A stretch of 64,000 nt of DNA from Cricetomys ansorgei. Its lineage: Eukaryota; Chordata; Mammalia; Rodentia; Nesomyidae. Each line of letters begins with the position of its first letter. Within the stretch, counting starts at the first letter, position 1. The stretch is from positions 33,462 to 97,461 of the forward strand of contig JAMJFZ010001749.1 of NCBI GenBank assembly GCA_026225945.1, written 5' to 3'. The translations under genes and the position numbers were made by a program. Below are positions 33,401 through 41,017 of this stretch, piece by piece. The notes below the pieces were generated by a model. The model made no database searches. It saw only the letters and a program-made list of their open reading frames with translations, and had not been told where the DNA came from.

Positions 33401-35377
33401 TCCTTCAATAGTAAGGGATGTCGTTTCCATAGATGCCATGGGAGAGAGCAGCCCTAGTGCTCAGAGAAAGCAAAACAGTAGCAAGTGGTGCCCGCTGAGG
33501 GGACTTGGGACGCCATTTGAGCAGGTCCTCATCGTCCAGCAAGTACTAGTCTAGGTGGGAGAGATGGAAGCTGTACAAGATCCACTTCCTGTGCTTGACT
33601 GCTAAGGCTGACATAGATCTCATGCTTGACATGGCAGTCACACCCATATACCAGACAAATTCTTGAGATTCCATAGGAATGGAAAAAAGCCTTCCCCCCC
33701 AAAATATCGCCCACTGTCGTCTATGTGTGAGTGGGCTGCTAGGCTGGAGCAGGTGCTCACTTTGTTTTCATACTTCTCTGGGTGGCCTGAACTTCTTACC
33801 AAGAGTCTACATTACTAAAATAACTTTTAAATAAACAAGAGCAAACACAAATGTTTAAAAATCGGATACAACTGGATACAAGGGCAGATACGACACTGAG
33901 CGCCCAAGGTGATTATCTGTTGGCTTCCTGCCATGGCCTGCAATGTTGCACGCTTTGTCTCATTTACTCCATTACTCTTCAGTGTAGGGCTGGGGAAACC
34001 ACAGCTAGGAATTGATCACGTGGTTTGGATCCCTGTCTGCATTGCTCTGAAGTGTGGACTCTATTCCTGCCCCATGCTGGGTAGGTGGCTCTTCCCACAA
34101 ATTCTCTGGCCTGAGACTCCTTCCTATACCTATAAGGGCCCTGGAGATCAATGACTGTATTCCCTGACCTCCCGCCACTTCCCAGCCCTCCCTGCAAACC
34201 ATCCCCTTCTCAGTGTCATTTTCTCATGTCTTCAGAAGGCAATCCTTCTTTGTGATGACCCCTGGAAGTCACAATGATATTGCCAGTTCTTACTGGGACC
34301 TGTGGACTTGGCTAGAGCACCTGCCCCAGGCTTGGCAGGGAAGATCTGGTGAGGCCCGCCCTCCTGTTAAGACAGTCTCTCTCCCCTTCCACAAACTTGA
34401 AGTCAGCCATCTCTCAAAATAAAAAATCAAATCTTGGGCCAGAGAAATGGTTCAACATGTCGAGAAAGAAGCTTGCCGCCTTGGCCAACCGAATCTCACT
34501 CATACAGTGGGAGGAGAGAAACCATGTCTGCAAATTGTCCTCTGACCTTCACATGCATGCAACCCCAGGCAATAAATGTGATAAGAATTTTTAAAAAGTC
34601 ATATCTTGCCATGCATGTTGGCTCATGCCTAACCCAGCACCCCGAGGCAATTGGATCAGAAGCTAACATTCACCTACTATACACAGAGTTTGGTTCAACC
34701 CGGGCCCCTGAGATCCTGTCCCAAAAACAAAGCAAAGCAAACCTATAAATTGAACTCAGTTTATCTTCCTGTTTGCACTGTGTCAAATGTCTTATTCCTT
34801 TTTGCATGTGGCTTCTAGATAGGAAGTCTCTCTCAGATATGTGGGCAAATTTCTTGCCCATTCACACCCAAGTAATTCTCCCCAGGCCAGAAGAACACCT
34901 GTATGAGCTCTAACCCACACCAGAATTGCTCCTTTTGATCAATGATCTCCAACTTGGTGAAAGCAGAGTATTTTTCCTCTGGGCCTGTCTCTCTGATGAT
35001 CACAGGTGCATATCCAGCACGTTAGAGGAGGGTACCTGACCCTTGAAATACCGAGTCATCTTTATCAAACTCCAGACAAACCTCTGCCCTCCTGTGTCCC
35101 AAAGTCAGTCACAGGCACCTTTTGCTATGGCTGTCTTTGCAGCCATACAAATAAAAATGGCAGCACCTTTGAGCTGAGCTGGACAAGAAATCTCATTTAC
35201 AAGTTGAGACCACAAGTAGCTGTAAGAACTGGTAGGCGCAAGCCTGCTGCTGGTGTTTCAGAGGCCACAAAACCGATTCTAGTAATCAAGTTAAAAACAA
35301 AAACGAAAAACAAAACAAAGTTTCTTACCCAAGATTACCAAAAGGAGACCAAGAGAGAGGATCAAGAAGGCTTTCAT
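12158..35377 (-). CDS. Muc13: MUC13, transmembrane mucin-13, complete coding region (11 coding exons)
   Basis: Cell-surface epithelial mucin. Join on the minus strand, 5' to 3': 35377-35329, 31381-28871, 26244-26119, 24916-24810, 22328-22273, 20009-19840, 17826-17710, 17184-17067, 16462-16425, 14528-14444, 12353-12158. Every junction is GT-AG, every phase matches, and the sum is 3573 nt (1190 residues plus stop). Domain order is signal peptide (1-17), repeat region (about 18-853), EGF1 (854-896), SEA (about 897-1007), EGF2 (1008-1046), EGF3 (1047-1097), transmembrane helix (1098-1125) and a 64-residue tail. From memory of the family, human MUC13 has the same order with spacing that aligns closely from EGF1 to the C terminus. 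Human and mouse proteins are about half this length, and the excess is all in exon 2. I saw no frameshift or in-frame stop. HEG1 lies upstream in the same orientation. Identification is firm; exact repeat number depends on the assembly. Confidence 0.93.
12440..13300. other. MUC13 intron 10, left part: mostly unique sequence
   Basis: A partial reverse B1 (12449-12535) is followed by about 800 bp without recognisable repeats or exons. Confidence 0.5.
13420..13965 (-). repeat. B4-like and two B1 SINEs, all reverse, in MUC13 intron 10
   Basis: B4-like 13420-13655 (ends with an ID-type 'gcaagcactcttaacaactg'), B1 13660-13795, B1 13815-13963 ('gcctcccaagtgctgggatc'). Confidence 0.75.
14094..14310 (+). 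repeat. B2/B3 SINE near MUC13 exon 10
   Basis: 'gctggagtggctctgtgggt' to an A-rich tail; ends about 130 bp from exon 10. Confidence 0.7.
14444..14528 (-). CDS. Muc13: MUC13 exon 10: transmembrane helix
   Basis: Acceptor cccctttcag|AATTTC, donor TTAGCCAG|gtatgag; 85 nt. It encodes [15 protein letters not shown] followed by [13 protein letters not shown], a single hydrophobic span of about 25 residues nearly identical in pattern to the human [13 protein letters not shown] segment. Confidence 0.95.
14548..14990 (+). repeat. rodent dispersed repeat in MUC13 intron 10
   Basis: Starts 'gtcctggttagttttaactg', includes 'agcccattgtggg', and ends 'aataaagcctttctccc' plus 'cagaaatgaaactagaac'. Its architecture resembles the element at 54435-54815. 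It begins about 20 bp outside exon 10. Confidence 0.55.
15390..16078. repeat. SINE cluster with (ATC)n in MUC13 intron 9
   Basis: Reverse B1-like 15400-15525, (ATC)12 at 15596-15632, reverse B1 15633-15785, forward B1 15900-16078. The stretch 14990-15390 is unique. Confidence 0.75.
16425..16462 (-). CDS. Muc13: MUC13 exon 9: end of EGF3 / juxtamembrane, 38 nt microexon-size
   Basis: Acceptor gtgttccag|ATGTCC, donor AAAGACC|gtgagta. It encodes [12 protein letters not shown], matching CAFGYSGLDCKD in human, and leads straight into the membrane helix. Thirty-eight nt is short for a vertebrate exon but both splice sites and phases (2 to 1) agree. Confidence 0.92.
17067..17184 (-). CDS. Muc13: MUC13 exon 8: EGF-like domain 3, main part
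   Basis: Acceptor aaccctag|AGTGC, donor GAAGA|gtaagaa; 118 nt, phase 1 to 2. It encodes [19 protein letters not shown], then [19 protein letters not shown]. The ECxCxPGYQ core and the cysteine spacing match the third EGF-like domain of MUC13. Confidence 0.93.
17249..17505 (-). repeat. (GT)n, (GA)n and a reverse B3 in MUC13 intron 7
   Basis: (GT)12 at 17249-17272, (GA)14 at 17279-17306, B3 17312-17505 ending 'gagccatctcgccagccc'. It starts about 65 bp from exon 8. Confidence 0.8.
17710..17826 (-). CDS. Muc13: MUC13 exon 7: EGF-like domain 2
   Basis: Acceptor cctctcacag|CACAGGATG, donor GTTCTG|gtaagca; 117 nt. It encodes [20 protein letters not shown] and then [14 protein letters not shown], six cysteines, matching the CDYYGC...RPNPQ domain in human. 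A second AG lies 5 nt downstream (cacag); using it with exon 6 would create an immediate TGA, so the upstream AG is required. Confidence 0.92.
18100..18565. repeat. (GTCT/ATCT)n, reverse B1, AT repeat, reverse B3 in MUC13 intron 6
   Basis: Tetranucleotide run 18100-18153; B1 18156-18305; (TA)-rich 18319-18378; B3 18380-18562. From 18566 to 19355 the intron is unique. Confidence 0.8.
19358..19735 (+). repeat. B2/B3 and B1 SINEs close to MUC13 exon 6
   Basis: 'gctggagagatggctcagca' (19362) and 'gaggcagaggtgggcagatc' (19620). The pair ends about 105 bp before exon 6. Confidence 0.85.
19840..20009 (-). CDS. Muc13: MUC13 exon 6: SEA domain, C-terminal part
   Basis: Acceptor cattttcag|CCCCTCC, donor ATACTT|gtaagta; 170 nt, phase 2 to 1. 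It encodes [20 protein letters not shown], then [15 protein letters not shown] and [10 protein letters not shown]. It matches the RSEMRAD...KAIRSS stretch of human MUC13. The canonical SEA autocleavage motif G-S-V-V-V is not present; the nearest is A-S-V-V. It contains the sequon NTT. Confidence 0.92.
20715..21280 (-). repeat. reverse B3 SINEs with (ATCT)n/(GT)n/(GA)n in MUC13 intron 5
   Basis: B3 20715-20915; mixed microsatellite 21050-21149; second B3 remnant 21150-21278. From 21280 to 21980 the sequence is unique and unassigned. Confidence 0.75.
21980..22150 (-). repeat. ID/B4-like SINE, reverse
   Basis: 'caagcccctcaccaatggag' and 'ctctcagccctg' are an ID head in reverse; ends about 120 bp from exon 5. 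Confidence 0.6.
22273..22328 (-). CDS. Muc13: MUC13 exon 5: SEA domain, middle
   Basis: Acceptor cttccacag|TTTCAAAG, donor GTGAG|gtaagtt; 56 nt, phase 0 to 2. The product [18 protein letters not shown] aligns without gaps to the human segment around VYGQTVIL. A second AG (ttttctcag) lies 21 nt downstream and would remove FQSTFSQ in frame. I chose the upstream AG because it preserves the family length. Confidence 0.88.
22395..22995 (-). repeat. pyrimidine tract and reverse B4/B1 units in MUC13 intron 4
   Basis: (TTTC/TTCC)-rich 22398-22480, B4 22480-22680, ID-like piece 22735-22830, B1 22880-22995. Confidence 0.7.
23235..23880 (+). repeat. three forward SINEs in MUC13 intron 4
   Basis: B1 23235-23395, B1-like 23418-23540, B3-like 23545-23870 with a short CA tail. 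Confidence 0.7.
24232..24480 (-). repeat. reverse B1 and an ID-like remnant
   Basis: B1 24232-24375 ('gtgctgggattaaaggcatg'); 24400-24478 has the reverse ID pattern 'agacaagtactctaccacta'. Confidence 0.75.
24810..24916 (-). CDS. Muc13: MUC13 exon 4: SEA domain, N-terminal part
   Basis: Acceptor attttcag|GAAAG, donor AACTTT|gtaagta; 107 nt. It encodes [15 protein letters not shown] and later [12 protein letters not shown], matching the opening beta strand and first helix of the MUC13 SEA domain (KVFPG..., YQDLH... in human). It ends in phase 0. Confidence 0.92.
25025..25185 (-). repeat. reverse B1 SINE, MUC13 intron 3
   Basis: 'ggtctcactgtgtcgtcctg' to 'gattaaagggcgtgtgacac', moderately diverged. 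Confidence 0.7.
25419..25636. mobile_element. hAT non-autonomous DNA transposon, URR1 type, in MUC13 intron 3
   Basis: Begins CAGTGGTTCTCAACTTG and ends GGTTGAGATCCACTG, imperfect terminal inverted repeats. It is flanked by a perfect 8-bp target duplication atttagac (25411-25418 and 25637-25644). Interior matches the rodent repeat with 'cataacagtagcaaaattac'. Confidence 0.85.
26119..26244 (-). CDS. Muc13: MUC13 exon 3: EGF-like domain 1
   Basis: Acceptor cttag|ATCCCC, donor GAGAG|gtaagtt; 126 nt, phase 1-1. It encodes six cysteines in EGF spacing: [21 protein letters not shown], then [12 protein letters not shown]. It aligns residue by residue with the first EGF-like domain of human MUC13, including the EGYYY signature. 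It carries an N-glycosylation sequon (NSS). The split codon with exon 2 makes Asp854, preceding PLNPC. Confidence 0.94.
26335..27045. repeat. reverse B1 (26335-26505) and forward B1 (26900-27045) in MUC13 intron 2
   Basis: The first begins about 90 bp upstream of exon 3. The interval 26506-26890 is unique. Confidence 0.75.
27381..27538. repeat. (TTTC)n and (TTCC)n polypyrimidine tract, about 160 bp
   Basis: A near-pure pyrimidine strand: TTTC units to about 27460, then TTCC units. It is followed by more C/T-rich DNA to 27610 and an ID-type remnant. Confidence 0.95.
27975..28390 (-). repeat. reverse B1 and a second degenerate reverse B4-like unit, MUC13 intron 2
   Basis: B1 27980-28125; B4-like 28180-28385. 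28390-28870 is unique sequence flanking exon 2. Confidence 0.7.
28871..31381 (-). CDS. Muc13: MUC13 exon 2: tandem-repeat ectodomain exon, 837 codons
   Basis: Acceptor cacaatag|CATCC at 31382 and donor CTCCAG|gttttt at 28870. Length is 2511 nt, phase 1 on both sides. The reading frame forced by exon 1 and exon 3 begins [17 protein letters not shown] (one NRS glycosylation sequon at Asn25). It then runs through 78 decapeptide units of consensus [10 protein letters not shown] (residues about 58-837) and ends with a short unique linker [12 protein letters not shown] that joins EGF1. The repeats are Gly/Pro/Glu/Gln/Asp only, apart from two Ser substitutions (P to S). The region is disordered and strongly acidic, with no Cys. 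Known MUC13 repeat regions are Ser/Thr/Pro rich, so this composition is unusual. One alternative, use of the other open sense frame, is phase-incompatible with EGF1. Confidence 0.85.
28921..31260. repeat. 30-bp coding minisatellite, 78 uninterrupted units (2340 bp)
   Basis: Plus-strand units start TGACCGGGGC, continue CAGGCTCACC and end GCCGTCGGGC. Period is exactly 30 bp with no indels across 78 units. Variants fall at a few sites. TGTCC occurs in 10 units and TCTCC in 7. GGGTCC occurs in 9 units and GGATCC in 2. CAGGCTGACC occurs in 2 units near the left end. The end units are most diverged (GGCGTCTGGC at the left, GGGGTCAGG and TCGGGT at the right), the usual pattern of homogenisation in the array centre. 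A degenerate unit lies outside the right end near 31304-31327. Each unit has four CpGs and a CCGG site. Confidence 0.98.
31680..31925. repeat. reverse B1 and a short forward SINE piece, MUC13 intron 1
   Basis: B1 31680-31822 ('gtgctgggattaaaggtgtg'); forward fragment 31840-31925. Confidence 0.75.
32150..32164 (+). promoter_or_regulatory. CTCF-like motif in MUC13 intron 1
   Basis: CCACAAGGTGGCGCT matches the CTCF core CCASYAGRKGGCRSY at 14 of 15 positions, in unique sequence between the promoter and the repeat exon. Confidence 0.4.
35329..35377 (-). CDS. Muc13: MUC13 exon 1: start codon and signal peptide
   Basis: The ATG at 35377 opens [16 protein letters not shown] and the exon ends one base into the next codon at a strong donor (G|gtaagaaa). 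A Lys followed by a long Leu/Ile core is a typical cleavable signal peptide, with likely cleavage near residue 17. The phase-1 donor fits the acceptor of exon 2, giving Ala17. No other ATG upstream in frame is needed. Confidence 0.9.
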
Positions 35378-35700
35378 GTTTGCTGCTCTTGCAGGATAAT
35401 CCAAGGAGGAAATGGGTTCTCTCCTTAGCTGCCTGGAGTTTTAACTGTCTTTCCAGTTCAAAGTCCAGTCATTGACCGACGTCAATATAGATAAAGGCAA
35501 TTCGTTGTTAGGATCTGGTGACATGCCGCAAGCTGCTTCCAGCTTCAGAGATAGATACCTGAACCCAGCTTTTCAAGACGATTTCCTTGTCTCAAAGTCT
35601 AGAACAAGTCGGGAATTCCGAGTTCTCGTTAAAATCCTTGCAAGGTCAGAGGTGAGGGCATTTGATTAATCTCTTTGTATCTTGGGCATGGTTGACCTAT
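35378..35700 (-). promoter_or_regulatory. Muc13: MUC13 5'UTR and proximal promoter
   Basis: About 80-100 bp upstream of the ATG (minus strand) there is a TATA-like stretch (TTATCTATATT, plus 35484-35494) next to a TGACGTC cAMP-response-like site (35478-35484). Just downstream is a perfect CAAAGTCCA on the plus strand (35459-35467), the HNF4-specific core motif. Further up is GATTAATC (about 35662-35669), an HNF1/homeobox-type half site. These fit an intestinal epithelial gene. No CpG island is present. The transcription start is not resolved. Confidence 0.45.
35459..35467 (+). promoter_or_regulatory. HNF4-type motif CAAAGTCCA at MUC13 start region
   Basis: Exact match to the HNF4-specific binding core, 82 bp upstream of the MUC13 ATG. 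Chance matches to nine bases are common, so weight comes from position and from MUC13 being an enterocyte gene. Confidence 0.4.
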
Positions 35701-35779
35701 CACCTGTTCAGAGCCTGTAGCCCCTTTAAACACTCAGTAGCCTAGACGCAAATGATTGTCTCACTTCCAACCCCCTTGC

Positions 35780-37300
35780 AATTGTTTTACAATTACAGTT
35801 TGTTTATTTACTTGGTGTGTGCATACCACAGGGCTCCTGTGGACACCAGAGGATTATGTGAGGGGTTGGCTCTTGACCCTTCACCATGTGGGGTCAAGGG
35901 TTGGAACTCAGATATCAGACTTGGTGGCAAATGCCTTTACCACCAAGTCATCACCTCAGCCCTCAACCCCAGCCCCACTTTGACTGGAAGGAATTCAACT
36001 TTCTCTACCTGCAGTTTCAAGAATCCCTGAGAAGTACTTTGTACTTTGGTATTTCTGCAAACTATTTTACTTCTGTCATCTTTTGCTGTGAATTCCCTCT
36101 CTGGACTTCTCCATTGGTTACTTCTCGAAACTCTATAACCACATCTTCCAGCTCCCATGTTCCTTTACCTGGACATAGACCCCAAACTGTCACGCTCCTT
36201 TTGGAGCAGGTTTGAAGGCCACTGAAGATAGATTCCCTCTCCTGTAATCCTTGGTCCACCATCTGTGGTGTGTTTCTGATTTTAACAAGGGGAAAGTATC
36301 GCAATTGCTTCTCCTTAGAATTTGAAATTCTACATGCGAAGAAAAAACTCGGGAGGTAGAGGTAGACAGATCTCTGTGAGTTTGAGGCCAGCCTAGTCTA
36401 CACAGAGAGTTTCAGGACAGACAGGGTTGCATAGCAAGATTTTCTTACACAAAAAAAAAGTAAAATAAAAAGACCAGTAACTACAACAACAACAAAAACA
36501 CAAACTAACAAAAAACAAAGCAAAACAAACAAAACAATCACCATCTGAATGGGGAGAAAACACCATATTGCTTTTCCTTAATATTTAAAGTATCATAGAA
36601 AGAGAGGAGCTGGAGGTGTGGCCCAATTGATAGAAATCTTGCCTGGCACACATGATAAACTGGGTGTGGCGGCACATGCCTGTAATTCCAGTATCTGGGA
36701 TGGGAAGTTCAAGGTTCTGTCTCTCTCTCTCTCACGCACAAAACTGCATCATGAAAGTAACTAAATAGAAGCATCTTTTCTTGTTATTAAAAAAGGGAGA
36801 GGAGGAAGGAAGGAGGGCTAACAGCTTTGTTGAGTTCCATTAAGGGAAGGCTGCTTCCTTCTGGCAAACATGGCTGTTGTTACTGGTTGATCACTTGTGT
36901 TAATGTGCTCAGCTCTGAGTTGTATCTCTGGCCCTGAGTAGAGAGAGATGTGGCTTTCTAGAAAAGAAACAAAGACATATCAGCATTCCTTCTCTTAAGA
37001 CTTAATCCAAATGGGCCTGTCAGTCACCTGGGCAGGACCCTCAGAAAAGCTGTCTGTTCTCAGAAAAACTTAGGAAAAAAAAAGAATAAAGTCCACCTCA
37101 AGGTGAGTTGGCACAATGGGTCCTTTTGTCGTTATCCACTGTCACCCCTCAAGTGTGTCTCATGGCAATGGCCTCTGTGACCATTGTTCCAATTTCCTTA
37201 AGAATAAACTGTCTTCTACACTAGGCTGCCTGCATCTCAGTTCATTCAAAGACAACTAGAAGACAGAGAGCTGAGAGGAGGCTAGAGTGAAATCCCACTA
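35780..37300. repeat. intergenic segment with B3, B1 and B4-like SINEs
   Basis: Reverse B3 35780-35965, forward B1 36340-36470, B-type fragment 36605-36735, (CT)n 36718-36735. Remaining DNA is unique. Confidence 0.65.
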
Positions 37301-37303
37301 AGA

Positions 37304-37512
37304 CTGTGGGTCTCAACCCCTTTGGGGGTCAAATGATCCTTTCACAGGGGTCACCTAAGGCCATCTGCATATCAGACATTTTATATTATGATTCACAACA
37401 GTAGCAAAATTACAGTTATGAAGTAGCAACAAATAATTTTATGCTGGGGGCTCACCACAACATGAGGAACTGAGTTAAAGGGTTACAGCATCAAGATGGT
37501 TGAGAACCACTG
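37304..37512. mobile_element. hAT non-autonomous DNA transposon, URR1 type, intergenic
   Basis: Same family as 25419-25636. The left terminus is shortened (CTGTGGGTCTCAACCCC), the right ends GTTGAGAACCACTG. Target duplication cactaaga / cactaaaa, 7 of 8 matching. Confidence 0.8.
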
Positions 37513-37879
37513 CACTAAAAGCATCAGATCTAGCATTTAAACTCCCTGGAGGCTACTGGGTGATAGAAGTCATAGGTCACAGAGGAAAAGACCTCTTCCA
37601 GGCATTTGGGGGCTGCACCCCTGGTGGGTCAGTGAGTACTCACATATCATCCCATGGCTTCCTCAGTACTTTCGTCTCTAGCCCCTGAGCTCCCGCTGTG
37701 GCTCAGGAGCCAGCTCCGTCACCTGACTAGCCTTTCTTAAGGTCCAGGCCTACCCAGAGGGAGACACGCCAACACTCCTCAAGACTTTTAACCTGAATCT
37801 TATCTCTGTCCTTAATTTAAAATTTATATAAGAGGCTCCTTCTTATATAAAGAAGCTCCTACTATCCCCAAAGTCTCCA

Positions 37880-38450
37880 CTCAAGAATACGATGAGGAGC
37901 TGAAGAGATGCTCAGAGGCTAAGAGTTTTTACAGATGACTAGAGTGCTGTTCTCAGGACACAGGTCAGGCGGCTCACAACCGATCCTATAACTCCACTTT
38001 CAGGGGAATCCGTGCCTCTGGCCTCTGTGGGCACCTGCACTTATGTGTGGGCATGCACATACATACCCTTAAAAATAATAAAAATAAATACTACAAATCA
38101 AAAAGAATATGGTAGGGAGGCCGAGGCGACGGCCCTGAGTCGAGACCGCAGAATCCGTGTTAAAGGACGAACACGCTGGTACGTGCTCACAACCCCAGTG
38201 TGGGGGCTGGGCAGACGATCCTGGGGCTTACGAGAAATCACTAAGGACTAGCCAGTCTAGTCAAAAAGGCAAGGTCCAGATTCAGTGAGAGACCCTGTCT
38301 CAAAAAATAAGCAGGGAGCCTTAGAGGATCCCCTGGTGCTGGACCTACTGGTGTCCATGAGCTGCCTGACTTGGATACTGGGAACTAAACCTGGGTCTGC
38401 TGGAAGAACAGGAAGTGCTCTTAGCTGCTGAGCTATCCCGCTAGCCCTTC
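37880..38450. repeat. SINE fragments left of the compact provirus
   Basis: Forward B3 37885-38080, degenerate B1-like 38100-38315, reverse B3 piece 38325-38450. Confidence 0.6.
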
Positions 38451-38494
38451 AGATGTTTTCTGCACCCAGCACGCGGTAAAACTGTAGGGCGAAG

Positions 38495-38836
38495 TGTAGT
38501 TCTTATGCTGCTGTGGCGGCTCAGCAAGGACATGGCGGCATATTCTTCTGTGCAAACCCTGCCAGACCTCAGCAGAGGGAACCACTATCACGGCACGCAC
38601 CATCTGGACTGTGGAACCCTGAGTGTTTGATCCCAGGTGTTTTTATTGATACAAAACTCCTCAGGTGTTCTATTGATACCACATGCAGATCATGAGCAAT
38701 CAAACACTCCCCCTCCCCATAAATCCAACACCTGCAGACAATACAAAATGCCAAGGCCTAGGCAGCCCTTTTTCCAACAGTACACAAAACAGTTATTTTT
38801 TGCATAACAACAACAAACAAAAACCCTTCCACAACA
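38495..38836 (-). repeat. 3' LTR of the compact provirus
   Basis: It begins on the minus strand TGTTGTGGAAGG and ends GAACTACA. It shares long stretches with the LTR at 39785-40118, for example the segment with the Cys-rich sounding 'acctgcagacaatacaaaatgc' motif region near 38730 versus 40020. Confidence 0.85.
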
Positions 38837-39784
38837 TTTCCCCCCTTTCTGTATAAAACAAAAAAATTGCTTTATCTTTATAACACAATTTAATACTATA
38901 CCAGCAATACTACACTATTTACAAGAGGAACAGTCACAAGGACAGGAGCAAATAAAACCAAACACCCATCAAGCTTTTCACAATGTCTTTGGACAGCAGA
39001 AAAACATTATTAATGTCCAATTATCTGGAATTCACTCACAATCTTCTAGGCTTCTCTAAAGGGCTTGGGTCACTTCTGTGCTCTGCCCTCTGTAGCACAC
39101 ACAGCTTGTCTTCCAGGTTCTGGCTGGTTTCCCTCAGCTGCTGCTGCGTCCTTTGTAGTTGTCCCATGGTACTGGCATCTTGAGAATGCTGGGGTCTTCT
39201 GCTGCAACTGGGCTGCACTTTCACCAATAACCTTTCCTGGGCTCTCATCATGGTGCCAAGCCTCAACTTCTTTATATGACCCCTTCATCCCGGGCCTTCA
39301 ACTGCCACTGAGGCTGCACCTTCACCACTGGCCTCTTCTGGATTCTCTTCATGGTGCCCAGCCTCAGTTGCTTTCTATGACCCCTTCATGCCTTCAAAAC
39401 CAGCACCACTTGGGTAACACTTACAGTACCAAGTTTGGCTACCAACATGAGATATAATCTTGGCCAGTTCTGGAAGACAGCTTCTGTGTGCTGACCCTGA
39501 GGAAACACTTTCCATATTTTAAGATAAGAGTCTGGTTTGTAGAAAAAAACAGCTGGGAACCTTGTCTGCAGGAAGGGTTCCCTTTTGGGGTGGAGTTCTC
39601 ATCACCATAGCAGATGTATCTTGTTAGGACCACCTCACCTCACCAGTATCTGGACAGGTTTGCAGAAAACAAAACAAAACAGAACAAAATGGACTCTGTG
39701 AGGTCTGGAGTTTCTTTTTCTTTCTTGTCTCCATGTTGGATGCAGCTAGCGTGATGTCAGTGCCCCATGTTGGTACCCCATTTA

Positions 39785-40118
39785 TGGTTGTTAGGCTGCT
39801 GTGGTGACTCAGCAAGGAAGACATGGAGGCATATTCATACACACAAACTCTCTGCGAGACCTCTAGAGGGAACCACTATTATGACAAGTGTCATATTGGA
39901 CAGTGGAACCCTGAGTGTCTGCATGCAGGTGTTTTAATTGATATCTAAGCGTCTCAGGTGTTCTATTGATACCGTGTGCAGATCATGAGCAATCAAACAT
40001 TTCCTACATAAATCCAACACCTGCAGACAATGCAAAATGCCAAGGTTCAGACAGCCCTTTTCCCAACAGTGCACAAAACAGTTATTTGATACATAACCAA
40101 AAGAAAACTTCCTCAACA
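39785..40118 (-). repeat. 5' LTR of the compact provirus
   Basis: It begins on the minus strand TGTTGAGGAAG and ends CTAACAACCA, four bases before the primer-binding-like site. It diverges from its partner by many substitutions, which argues for an old insertion. Confidence 0.85.
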
Positions 40119-40683
40119 GTGAAGAGTGAAGTCCAGAAGGCCTTGCAAAATTAGCATGTGAAAAAGCCATCTGGCAGACAAGGAGGAAGGCTGGAGCCAC
40201 CCCAGCACTCCTACCCATCTCCACTAGGACTGTCTGGGGCCACTGGCTCAGGCACAGAGCATTCCAGATTGTCTGAAGGAGACCTGCAGCACATCACAAT
40301 ACCAAAACGCACACCCTGGGTGGAGGTTCAAGGTGCTAATCAGACATGGGACATATGAAGTTGTATGCAGAACTACATGTAACAGAGCATGCTCGAGAAA
40401 TCCTGCACTATCCAATGACCGAAGACTGACTGCCTATGTTACACAGGCCACTATCCTTTGCTTAACAGTTAGAAGCTGAGCTTCTATGAGTGCTCCTGCT
40501 CAATTCCTTATTCATGGATACAAGACCTGGTACTCCCAACAGGTGCCCATCAAACCCTGAGAGCCACTGAAAGCCAAGGCTCATCATGTTGTGTTGGTTA
40601 GCCTCAGCTTGAATGGCACCAGAGTTTAATCAAAAGCCTCTTTTCATTCTTTTTCTGTATTTTCCTTCTTATTTATTTATTTG

Positions 40684-40974
40684 GTAGGATTTCATGTAGC
40701 CCAGGCTGGCCTGGAATTCTCTATGTGGTTGAGGATGACCTTGAACTTCTGATCTTCCTACCTCTACTACCCAAGTGCTGGGACCACCGGCATATATCAT
40801 GCCTGGTTTATCCAGTGTCTGGGACTGAGCCAAGGATTTCATGCATGCTAGCCAAGTGCTATACCAACTGAGCTACAACCCAGCTCAAATATCATATTCT
40901 AAATTAAGTTGTTGCCTTCTTGTTTTGGAGTCCCAAGACCCCATTACTTACTTACTTTCTTTCTATCTATCTAT

Positions 40975-41017
<43 letters not shown>

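Larger units (their letters stand above)
31382..35328. other. MUC13 intron 1, mainly unique DNA
   Basis: Besides the SINEs at 31680-31925, a reverse B3 fragment (33065-33187) and a B3-like unit (34432-34600), I see no repeats or exons. It holds one CTCF-like motif at 32150. Confidence 0.6.
38495..40118 (-). mobile_element. compact ERVK-like provirus, LTR-internal-LTR, 1624 bp, non-autonomous
   Basis: Two related LTRs (38495-38836 and 39785-40118) in the same minus orientation flank about 950 bp. Target duplications are gcgaag (38489-38494) and gtgaag (40119-40124), differing by one CpG transition. On the minus strand the 3' LTR (TGTTGTGG start) is preceded by a purine tract AAAGGGGGGAAA. The 5' LTR is followed after 4 nt by TGGGGTACCAACATGGGGC, a decayed match to a tRNA-Lys(1,2) primer binding site. 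The internal part has no recognisable gag, pro, pol or env. It contains a partly duplicated block (about 39180-39400). The element is old and inactive. Confidence 0.85.

Noticed and set aside
38100..38330. GC-richer, CpG-containing stretch that might be an exon
   Set aside because: It reads as a degenerate B1-like SINE ending in 'gagaccctgtctcaaaa'.
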